Assembly: GCA_026874595.1 (NCBI GenBank)
Contig: CM049316.1
Span: forward strand, 45,337,695 to 45,401,694
Origin: Sipunculus nudus
Lineage: Eukaryota; Annelida; Sipuncula; Golfingiida; Sipunculidae
DNA: 64,000 bases
Direction: 5' to 3'
Of the stretch, positions 39,501-51,500 are shown piece by piece. Position 1 is the first letter of the stretch. Each line of letters opens with the position of its first letter. The notes beneath the pieces were generated by a model that saw only the letters and a list, made by a program, of their open reading frames with translations, did no database searches and had not been told where the DNA came from. The translations under genes were made by a program, and so were the position numbers.

Positions 39501-42500
39501 TACTTGTATGTGAATAGCAAACATAGATGGTGGTACCAGAGTGTGACCATTATACTTGTATGTGAATAGCAAACATAGATGGTGGTACCAGAAAGTGTAA
39601 CCATAACACTTGTTTGTGAATAACAAACCGTGAGGGTGGTACCAGAGAGTGTGACCATAATACTTGTATGTGAATAGCAAACATAGAGGATAGTACCAGA
39701 GAGTTGGCCATAATACCTGTATGTAAGTAGCAAACATAAAGAATGGTACCAGAGAGTGTGGCCATAGTTACTTGTATGTGAATAGCAAACATAGATGGTG
39801 GTACCAGAGTGTGACCATAATACTTGTATGTGAATAGCAAACATAGATGGTGGTACCAGAGAGTGTAACCATAACACTTGTTTGTGAATAACAAACCGTG
39901 AGGGTGGTACCAGAGAGTGTGACCATAATACTTGTATGTGAATAGCAAACATAGAGGATAGTACCAGAGAGTTGGCCATAATACTTGTATGTAAGTAGCA
40001 AACATAAAGAATGGTACCAGAGAGTGTGGCCTTAGTTCTTGTATGTTAATAGCAAACATAGAGGATAGTACCAGAGAGTTGACTATAATACTTGAATGTG
40101 AATAGCAAACATAAAGAATGGTACCAGAGAGTGTGGCCATAGTTCTTGTATGTTAATAGCAAACATAGAGGATAGTACTAGAGAGTTGACCATAATACTT
40201 GTATGTGAGTAGCAAACATAAAGAATGGTACCAGAGAGTGTGGCCATAGTTCTTGTATGTTAATAGCAAACATAGAGGATAGTACCAGAGAGTTGACCAT
40301 AATACTTGTATGTGAGTAGCAAACATAAAGAATGGTACCAGAGAGTGTGGCCATAGTTCTTATATGTTAATAGAAAACATAGGGGATAGTACCAGAGAGT
40401 TGGCCATAATACCTGTATGTAAGTAGCAAACATAAAGAATGGTACCAGACAGTGTGGCCATAGTTCTTGTATGTTAATAGCAAACATAGAGGATAGTACC
40501 AGAGAGTTGACCATAATACTTGTATGTGAGTAGCAAACATAAAGAATGGTACCAGAGAGTGTGGCCATAGTTCTTGTTTGTTAATAGCAAACATAGAGGA
40601 TAGTACCAGAGAGTTGACCAAAATACTTGAATGTGAGTAGCAAACATAAAGAATGGTACCAGAGAGTGTGGGAATAGTTCTTGTATGTGAATAGCAAACA
40701 TAGAGGATAGTACTAGAGAGTTGACCATAATACTTGTATGTGAGTAGCAAACATAAAGAATGGTACCAGAGAGTGTGGCCATAGTTCTTGTATGTTAATA
40801 GCAAACATAGAGGATAGTACCAGAGAGTTGACCATAATACTTGTATGTGAGTAGCAAACATAAAGAATGGTACCAGAGAGTGTGGCCATAGTTCTTATAT
40901 GTTAATAGAAAACATAGGGGATAGTACCAGAGAGTTGGCCATAATACCTGTATGTAAGTAGCAAACATAAAGAATGGTACCAGAGAGTGTGGCCATAGTT
41001 CTTGTATGTTAATAGCAAACATAGAGGATAGTACCAGAGAGTTGACCATAATACTTGTATGTGAGTAGCAAACATAAAGAATGGTACCAGAGAGTGTGGC
41101 CATAGTTCTTGTTTGTTAATAGCAAACATAGAGGATAGTACCAGAGAGTTGACCAAAATACTTGAATGTGAGTAGCAAACATAAAGAATGGTACCAGAGA
41201 GTGTGGGAATAGTTCTTGTATGTGAATAGCAAACATAGAGGATAGTACAAGAGAGTTGGCCATAATACCTGTATGTAATTACCAAACATAAAGAATGGTA
41301 CCAGAGAGTGTGGCGATAGTTCTTGTATGTTAATAGCAAACATAGAGGATAGTACCAGAGAGTTGACCATAATACTTGAATGTGAATAGCAAACATAAAG
41401 AATGGTACCAGAGAGTGTGGCCATAGTTTTTGTATGTTAATAGCAAACATAGAGGATAGTACCAGAGAGTTGGCCATAATACTTGTATGTGAGTAGCAAA
41501 CATAAAGAATGGTACCAGAGAGTGTGGCCATAGTTCTTGTATGTTAATAGCAAACATAGAGGATAGTACCAGAGAGTTGGCCATAATACTTGTATGTAAG
41601 TAGCAAACATAAAGAATGGTACCAGAGAGTGTGGCCTTAGTTCTTGTATGTTAATAGCAAACATAGAAGATAGTACCAGAGAGTTGACTATAATACTTGA
41701 ATGTGAATAGCAAACATAAAGAATGGTACCAGAGAGTGTGGCCATAGTTCTTGTATGTTAATAGCAAACATAGAGGATAGTACTAGAGAGTTGACCATAA
41801 TACTTGTATGTGAGTAGCAAACATAAAGAATGGTACCAGAGAGTGTGGCCATAGTTCTTGTATGTTAATAGCAAACATAGAGGATAGTACCAGAGAGTTG
41901 ACCATAATACTTGTATGTGAGTAGCAAACATAAAGAATGGTACCAGAGAGTGTGGCCATAGTTCTTGTATGTTAATAGAAAACATAGGGGATAGTACCAG
42001 AGAGTTGGCCATAATACCTGTATGTAAGTAGCAAACATAAAGAATGGTACCAGAGAGTGTGGCCATAGTTCTTGTATGTTAATAGCAAACATAGAGGATA
42101 GTACCAGAGAGTTGACCATAATACTTGTATGTGAGTAGCAAACATAAAGAATGGTACCAGAGAGTGTGGCCATAGTTCTTGTATGTTAATAGCAAACATA
42201 GAAGATAGTACCAGAGAGTTGACCATAATACTTGTATGTGAGTAGCAAACATAAAGAATGGTACCAGAGAGTGTGGCCATAGTTCTTATATGTTAATAGC
42301 AAACATAGAGGATAGTACCAGAGAGTTGACCATAATACTCGTATGTGAGTAGCAAACATAAAGAATGGTACCAGAGAGTGTGGCCATAGTTCTTGTATGT
42401 TAATAGCAAACATAGAGGATAGTACCAGAGAGTTGACCATAATACTTGTATGTGAGTAGCAAGCATAAAGAATGGTACCAGAGAGTGTGGCCATAGTTCT

Positions 42501-45500
42501 TGTATGTTAATAGCAAACATAGAGGATAGTACCAGAGAGTTGACCAAAATACTTGAATGTGAGTAGCAAACATAAAGAATGGTACCAGAGAGTGTGGCCA
42601 TTGTTCTTGTATGTTAATAGCAAACATAGAGGATAGTACCAGAGAGTTGGCCATAATACCTGTATGTAAGTAGCAAACATAAAGAATGGTACCAAAGAGT
42701 GTGGCAATAGTTCTTGTATGTGAATAGCAAACATAGAGGATAGTACAAGAGAGTTGGCCATAATACCTGTATGTAATTACCAAACATAAAGAATGGTACC
42801 AGAGAGTGTGGCCATAGTTCTTGTATGTTAATAGCAAACATAGAGGATAGTACCAGAGAGTTGACCATAATACTTGAATGTGAACAGCAAACATAAAGAA
42901 TGGTACCAGAGAGTGTGGCCATAGTTCTTGTATGTTAATAGCAAACATAGAGGATAGTACCAGAGAGTTGGCCATAATACTTGTATGTGAGTAGCAAACA
43001 TAAAGAATGGTACCAGAGAGTGTGGCCATAGTTCTTGTATGTTAATAGCAAACATAGAGGATAGTACCAGAGAGTTGACCATAATACTTGTATGTGAGTA
43101 GCAAACATAAAGAATGGTACCAGAGAGTGTAGCCATAGTTCTTGTATGTTAATAGTAAACATAGAGGATAGTACCAGAGAGTTGGCCATAATACCTGTAT
43201 GTAAGTAGCAAACATAAAGAATGGTACCAGAGAGTGTGGCCATAGTTCTTGTTTGTTAATAGCGAACATAGAGGATAGTACCAGAGAGTTGACCATAATA
43301 CTTGTATGTGAGTAGCAAACATAAATAATGGTACCAGAGAGTGTGGCCATAGTTCTTGTATGTTAAAAGCAAACATAGAGGATAGTACCAGAGAGTTGGC
43401 CATAATACTTGTATGTGAGTAGCAAACATAAAGAATGGTACCAGAGAGTGTGGCCATAGTTCTTGTATGTTAATAGCAAACATAAAGGATAGTACCAGAG
43501 AGTTGGCCATAATACCTGTATGTAAGTAGCAAACATAAAGAATGGTACCAGAGAGTGTGGCCATAGTTCTTGTTTGTTAATAGCAAACATAGAGGATAGT
43601 ACCAGAGAGTTGACTATAATACTTGTATGTGAGTAGCAAACATAAAGAATGGTACCAGAGAGTGTGGCCATAGTTCTTGTATGTTAATAGCAAACATAGA
43701 GGATAGTACCAGAGAGTTGACCATAATACTTGAATGTGAGTAGCAAACATAAAGAATGGTACCAGAGAGTGTGGCCATAGTTCTTGTATGTTAATAGCAA
43801 ACATAGAGGATAGTACCAGAGAGTTGACCATAATACTTGTATGTGAGTAGCAAACATAAAGAATGGTACCAGAGAGTGTGATCATAATATTTGTATGCGA
43901 CTAGGGCCAAAAAAATAAAAGGTACGGTTCTCAGGCACCGCCCGCATCAATTTTAAAACCCAGCATCAACAATTTTTATTTTGATTTTCAATAGAAACTT
44001 ACCAATTTTGAGCTGCAGCCGCTTGGACATTTCTTTCAAGAAGATAAAATCATACAATTTCCTTTGTCATTCAGTGGTTTTACTGGTTCAGCCCAAAAAA
44101 AATTCTGTTATTATCATGCTTTTCCCTTATTATTTGACATTTTCATCAAAACATACAAAAAAATTAAGAATTAAAAAATGCCCACCCGCATTGATTTCTG
44201 AAAAAAAGTGCCTGAGAACTATACCTTTTTTTTTTATTTTGGCCTAGCAAACATAAAGAATAGTACCAGAGAGTGTGACCTTAGTACTTGTATGTGAAGA
44301 GCAAACATAAAGAATGGTACCAGAGAGTGTGGCCATAGTTACTTTCATGTAAAAAGCAAACAAAGATGGTGGTACCAGAGAGTGTGACCACAATATTTGT
44401 ATGCTAGTAGCAAACATAAAGAAAAGTTCCAGAGAGTGTGACCACAATATTTGTATGCTAGTAGCAAACATAAAGAATGGTACCAGAGAGTGTGGCCATA
44501 GTTCTATATGTAAATAGCAAACATAGAGGGTGGTACCAGAGAGTGTGGCCATAGTTACCTTCATGTAAAAAGCAAACAAAGATGGTGGTACCAGAGAGTG
44601 TGACCACAATATTTGTATGCTAGTAGCAAACATAAAGAATAGTACCAGAGAGTGTGACCTTAGTACTTGTATGTGAAGAGCAAACATAAAGAATGGTACC
44701 AGAGAGTGTGGCCATAGTTCTATTTGTAAATAACAAACATAGAGGGTGGTACCAGAGAGTGTGGCCCTAGTTACTTTCATGTAAAAAGCAAACATAGTTG
44801 GTGGTACCAGAGAGTGTGACCATAATATTTGTATGCTAGTAGCAAACATAAAGAATAGTACCAGAGAGTGTGGCCATAGTTCTATATGTAAATAGCAAAC
44901 ATAGAGGGTGGTACCAGAGAGTGTGGCCATAGTTACTTTCATGTAAAAAGCAAACAAAGATGGTGGTACCAGAGAGTGTGACCACAATATTTGTATGCTA
45001 GTAGCAAACATAAAGAATAGTACCAGAGAGTGTGACTATAGTACTTGTATGTGAATAGCAAACATAGAGGGTGGTACCAGAGAGTGTGGCCATAGTTACT
45101 TTCATGTAAAAAGCAAACAAAGATGGTGGTACCAGAGAGTGTGACCACAATATTTGTATGCTAGTAGCAAACATAAAGAATAGTACCAGAGAGTGTGACT
45201 ATAGTACTTGTATGTGATTAGCAAACAAAGAGGGTGGTACCAGAGAGTGTGGCCATAGTTACTTTCATGTAAAAAGCAAACAAAGATGGTGGTACCAGAG
45301 AGTGTGACCACAATATTTGTATGCTAGTAGCAAACATAAAGAATAGTACCAGAGAGTGTGACTATAGTACTTGTATGTGAAGAGCAAACATAAAGATTGG
45401 TACCAGAGATTGTGGCCATAGTTCTATATGTAAATAGCAAACATAGAGGGTGGTACCAGAGAGTGTGGCCATAGTTACTTTCATGTAAAAAGCAAACAAA

Positions 45501-48500
45501 GATGGTGGTACCAGAGAGTGTGACCACAATATTTGTATGCTAGTACGAACATAAAGAATAGTACCAGAGAGTGTGGCCATAGTACTTGTATGTGAAGAGC
45601 AAACATAAAGAATGGTACCAGAGAGTGTGGCCATAGTTACTTTCATGTAAAAAGGCAAACATAGTTGGTGGTACCAGAGAGTGTGACCATAATATTTGTA
45701 TGCTAGTAGCAAACATAAAGAATAGTACCAGAGAGTGTGACTATAGTACTTGTATATGATTAGCAAACATAAAGAATGGTACCAGAGAGTGTGGCCATAG
45801 TTACTTTCATGTAAAAAGCAAACAAAGATGGTGGTACCAGAGAGTGTGACCACAATATTTGTATGCTAGTAGCAAACATAAAGAATAGTACCAGAGAGTG
45901 TGACTATAGTACTTGTATGTGATTAGCAAACAAAGAGGGTGGTACCAGAGAGTGTGGCCATAGTTACTTTCATGTAAAAAGCAAACAAAGATGGTGGTAC
46001 CAGAGAGTGTGACCACAATATTTGTATGCTAGTAGCAAACATAAAGAATAGTACCAGAGAGTGTGACAATAGTACTTGTATGTGAAGAGCAAACATAAAG
46101 ATTGGTACCAGAGATTGTGGCCATAGTTCTATATGTAAATAGCAAACATAGAGGGTGGTACCAGAGAGTGTGGCCATAGTTGCTTTCATGTAAAAAGCAA
46201 ACAAAGATGGTGGTACCAGAGAGTGTGACCACAATATTTGTATGCTAGTAGCAAACATAAAGAATAGTACCAGAGAGTGTGGCCATAGTTCTATATGTAA
46301 ATAGCAAACATAGAGGGTGGTACCAGAGAGTGTGGCCATAGTTACTTTCATGTAAAAAGCGAACAAAGATGGTGGTACCAGAGAGTGTGACCACAATATT
46401 TGTATGCTAGTAGCAAACATAAAGAATAGTACCAGAGAGTGTGGCCATAGTACTTGTATGTGAGGAGCAAACATAAAGAATGGTACCAGAGAGTGTGGCC
46501 ATAGTTCTATATGTAAATAGCAAACATAGAGGGTGGTACCAGAGAGTGTGGCCATAGTTACTTTCATGTAAAAAGCAAACAAAGATGGTGGTACCAGAGA
46601 GTGTGACCACAATATTTGTATGCTAGTAGCAAACATAAAGAATAGTACCAGAGAGTGTGACCTTAGTACTTGTATGTGAAGAGCAAACATAAAGAGTGGT
46701 ACCAGAGAGTGTGGCCATAGTTCTATATGTAAATAGCAAACATAGAGGGTGGTACCAGAGAGTGTAGCCCTAGTTACTTTCATGTAAAAAGCAAACATAG
46801 TTGGTGGTACCAGAGAGTGTGACCATAATATTTGTATGCTAGTAGCAAACATAAAGAATAGTACCAGAGAGTGTGGCCATAGTTCTATATGTAAATAGCA
46901 AACATAGAGGGTGGTACCAGAGAGTGTGGCCATAGTTACTTTCATGTAAAAAGCAAACAAAGATGGTGGTACCAGAGTGTGACCACAATATTTGTATGCT
47001 AGTAGCAAACATAAAGAATAGTACCAGAGAGTGTGACTATAGTACTTGTATGTGAAGAGCAAACATAAAGAATGGTACCAGAGAGTGTGGCCATAGTTCT
47101 ATATGTAAATAACAAACATAGAGGGTGGTACCAGAGAGTGTGGCCATAGTTACTTTCATGTAAAAAGCAAACAAAGATGGTGGTACCAGAGAGTGTGACC
47201 ACAATATTTGTATGCTAGTAGCAAACATAAAGAATAGTACCAGAGAGTGTGGCCATAGTTCTATATGTTAATAGCAAACATAGAGGGTGGTACCAGAGAG
47301 TGTGGCCATAGTTACTTTCATGTAAAAAGCAAACAAAGATGGTGGTACCAGAGAGTGTGACCACAATATTTGTATGCTAGTAGCAAACATAAAGAATAGT
47401 ACCAGAGAGTGTGGCCATAGTTCTATATGTAAATAGCAAACATAGAGGGTAGTACCAGAGAGTGTGGCCATAGTTACTTTCATGTAAAAAGCAAACAAAG
47501 ATGGTGGTACCAGAGAGTGTGACCACAATATTTGTATGCTAGTAGCAAACATAAAGAATAGTACCAGAGAGTGTGGCCATAATTCTATATGTTAATAGCA
47601 AACATAGAGGGTGGTACCAGAGAGTGTGGCCATAGTTACTTTCATGTAAAAAACACAAAGATGGTGGTACCAGAGAGTGTGACCACAATATTTGTATGCT
47701 AGTTGCAAACATAAAGAATAGTACCAGAGAGTGTGGCCATAGTTCTACATGTAAATAGCAAACATAGAGGGTGGTACCAGAGAGTGTGGCCATAGTTACT
47801 TTCATGTAAAAAGCAAACAAAGATGGTGGTACCAGAGAGTGTGACCACAATATTTGTATGCTAGTAGCAAACATAAAGAATAGTACCAGAGAGTGTGACT
47901 ATAGTACTTGTATGTGAAGAGCAAACATAAAGAATGGTACCAGAGAGTGTGGCCATAGTTCTATATGTAAATAGCAAACATAGAGGGTAGTACCAGAGAG
48001 TGTGGCCATAGTTACTTTCATGTAAAAAGCAAACAAAGATGGTGGTACCAGAGAGTGTGACCACAATATTTGTATGCTAGTAGCAAACATAAAGAATAGT
48101 ACCAGAGAGTGTGGCCATAATTCTATATGTTAATAGCAAACATAGAGGGTGGTACCAGAGAGTGTGGCCATAGTTACTTTCATGTAAAAAACACAAAGAT
48201 GGTGGTACCAGAGAGTGTGACCACAATATTTGTATGCTAGTTGCAAACATAAAGAATAGTACCAGAGAGTGTGGCCATAGTTCTACATGTAAATAGCAAA
48301 CATAGAGGGTGGTACCAGAGAGTGTGGCCATAGTTACTTTCATGTAAAAAGCAAACAAAGATGGTGGTACCAGAGAGTGTGACCACAATATTTGTATGCT
48401 AGTAGCAAACATAAAGAATAGTACCAGAGAGTGTGACTATAGTACTTGTATGTGAAGAGCAAACATAAAGAATGGTACCAGAGAGTGTGGCCATAGTTCT

Positions 48501-51500
48501 ATATGTAAATAACAAACATAGAGGGTGGCACCAGAGAGTGTGGCCATAGTTACTTTCATGTAAAAAGCAAACAAAGATGGTGGTACCAGAGAGTGTGACC
48601 ACAATATTTGTATGCTAGTAGCTAACATAAAGAATAGTACCAGAGAGTGTGACCTTAGTACTTGTATGTGAATAGCAAACATAGAAGGTGGTACCAGAGA
48701 GTTGGGCATAATACCTGTATGTAAGTAGCAAACATAAAGAATGGTACCAGAGAGTGTGACCATAGTTCTTGTATGTGAATAGCAAACATAGAGGATAGTA
48801 CCAGAGAGTTGGCCATAATACTTGTATGTGAGTAGCAAACATAAAGAATGGTACCAGAGAGAGTGGCCATGATACTTGTATGTTAGTAGCAAACATAAAG
48901 AATGGTACCAAAGAGTGTGGCCATGAAACTTGTATGTGAGTAGCAAACATAAAGAATGGTACCAGAGAGTGTGGCCATAATATTTGTATGTGAGTAGCAA
49001 ACATAAAGAATAGTATCAGAGAGTGTGACCATAATACTTGTATGTGAATAGCAAACATAGAAGGTGGTACCAGAGAGTTGACCATAATACCTGTATGTAA
49101 GTAGCAAACATAAAGAATGGTACCAGAGAGTGTGACCATAGTTCTTGTATGTGAATAGCAAACATAGAGGATAGTACCAGAGAGTTGGCCATAATACTTG
49201 TATGTGAGTAGCAAACATAAAGAATGGTACCAGAGAGTGTTGCCATAATACTTGTATGTGAGTAGCAAACATAAAGAATGGTACCAGAGAGAGTGGCCAT
49301 GATACTTGTATGTTAGTAGCAAACATAAAGAATGGTACCAAAGAGTGTAGCCATGAAACTTGTATGTGAGTAGCAAACATAAAGAATGGTACCAAAGAGT
49401 GTGGCCATAATACTTGTATGTGAGTAGCAAACATAAAGAATGGTACCAGAGAGAGTGGCCATGATACTTGTATGTTAGTAGCAAACATAAAGAATGGTAC
49501 CAAAGAGTGTGGCCATGAAACTTGTATGTGAGTAGCAAACATAAAGAATGGTACCAGAGATTGTGGCCATAATACATGTATGTGAGTAGCAAACATAAAG
49601 ACTGGTACCAGAGAGTGTGGCCATAATATTTGTATGTGAGTAGCAAACATAAAGAATGGTATCAGAGAGTGTGACCATAGTACTTTAATGTGAGAATCAA
49701 ATATTAAAAATGGTACCAGAACGTAGAATGGCCAAAGTATTTGTAGGTCAGTAGCAAACATAAAAAAAGGGCATCAGAAAGGTTGACCATAGTTCTTGTA
49801 TGTGAGTAGCAAATATAAAGAAAGGTACCAGGGAGTGTTGCCAGAGTATTGTGTGTGAGTAGGAAACATATTCATACCAGAGCTTAGAATAGCCAGAGTA
49901 CTTGTATGTGAGTAGCAAACATAAAAAATGGCACCAGAGAGTGTGACCATAGCACTTGTAGGTGAATAGTGATCTTAGAGGATGGTACCAGAGATGTAGC
50001 CATAGTACTTGTATGTGAGTAGCAGACTGGTAACAGTGTACATGTAGGTGAGTATCAAATATACTTTATGTTCCTGTGTAGCCATCGTAATCGGAGGAAC
50101 AGCAGATAAAAAAAAGTGGTAAATATTGGTTTATGTAAGTATGGTACTTCTGGGTAGTTTTTGTGCCTGTATAATAGTATAAAATACTTAAAAGTGTTAA
50201 ATACTGAATTATGCACATGCAGCTTTAAAAGTAGAAACTGCATAGAAATATAAAACCAGATTTTGCAGCCATGGTACTATCTTTTAGTGGTAAAAATGAG
50301 AAAGATATTTTGCTAAGTGATTATCAGAGACCAACATGTGATAACCAAGATGCAGGCTGTAGAACTGTAGAAACTAGAAAGGTAGCAAAATGGAATATTA
50401 TTCATGCAGTAGTCATGAGAAGGAAGTACCTTAAGACCATTATTGTTATCAGATCACCAGTATATAACTTGAATGTATGAAGTGGTGGTAAAAGTGTAAG
50501 CACAACTCAAACATCACAGATATAAACATACTGCCTGGCTGTATTAGATAACTTTGAAATTGTATGAATGCAATTGTTTGTTGCAGGTGCCTTGCTTGGT
50601 CTGGTGCTCAAACTGATATCTCACTTCAAGCTTGGTGACTGGGAGGTAGGTATACTTTTTCCAGCTCTGACTGCAAAACACAAAGTGATTTTAATGCTAG
50701 CTATTCACCAATCTTTTTAAAGGTTTTCCATAGTTCCTGGCTCACTTCACCTACATTTTAATTATCTCTGGTTAATTCCTGTTAATAAAAGTTCTAAAAC
50801 CGCCCCAGTGACAGATTTCCGAGCTTATATATCTACAAGATATATGTTAACACTGTAATGTTGACATACAGAAAAACCATGTAACCTGAGATGGTTGCCT
50901 GCATATGTGTCAAAGTTGAAAGGTCATTACTTGCAAAATGCCCATGGCAAAACTGGTTGGTCTGACATGCCAAAAGGTGTGTTGAATGTGTTTGGATTAT
51001 TTGGTGGATCACCCACATGTTATAAGCACATTGATAAAAAACAAAATTAACAGCCTGTGTGCAGTGTATGACCTATTTTTATAAGAGGTTCAGGGGATTA
51101 TCTTTATCAATAGACATCAGGTATTGGAATAGGTCCCTTTAAGTTTCTCTTATTTCATAATATACATATTTTACTATGTCTGTAAACCGAGCAATATTGA
51201 ATGGCTAACTTAAGGTTAGTTTAGAGTTTAGGCCTTAATGCAAAAGATTATGTTGGACCCACTCAGGCAAATAGGTGCCCACTTTTGGTTAGTCTACAAT
51301 CATTTTCTGGAAATTTTACTTGCCCTGGGCAAGCATTTAACTGTTAATGTCAAGCCCTATACACCTTTTTAGGGGGGAATAGCCCTAATATTTAATAATA
51401 TTATAATTCTATATATTATAGAACATATTAGTAGATCTTTCATACTGGGAATTATGAGTTACGCGCATGGGGAAACGGTAAGTTGTGTGACACTGATTGC

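Larger units (their letters stand above)
33255..50070 (+). repeat. Minisatellite array (~54-bp unit, ~300 copies) derived from the exon 3/intron 3 junction
   Basis: Unit on the + strand: GGTACCAGAGAGTGTGGCCA, TAGTACTTGTATGTGAGTAG, CAAACATAAAGAAT (54 bases in sum). The first copy is exon 3 itself (33259-33300). Compared with the exon, inner units nearly all have T instead of G just before GTGAGT and often GTGAAT, GTTAAT, GTAAGT or GTAAAA at the donor position. The array fills about 16.8 kb, broken only by a 340-bp MITE (43905-44244). Zones: divergent edge units (33290-33480); mixed units to ~34.4 kb; 107-bp dimers dominating 34.4-43.9 kb, broken by mixed-variant stretches at 34.9-35.8 and 39.1-40.0 kb; 163- and 222-bp higher-order units to ~48.6 kb; monomers to ~49.7 kb; divergent units to 50070. 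Sense frames hold TAG and TAA in each unit. Antisense frames are open for long stretches only because 54 is a multiple of three. Confidence 0.95.

Noticed and set aside
33233-49761. Dozens of overlapping minus-strand open frames (84-379 codons) in the tandem array
   Set aside because: They are repeats of the same antisense translation of a 54-bp unit in all three frames, with no start context, no domain and no splice signals.
33255-50070. CRISPR-like array
   Set aside because: The unit repeats head-to-tail with no unique spacers, is built from an exon junction and lies in a eukaryotic intron.
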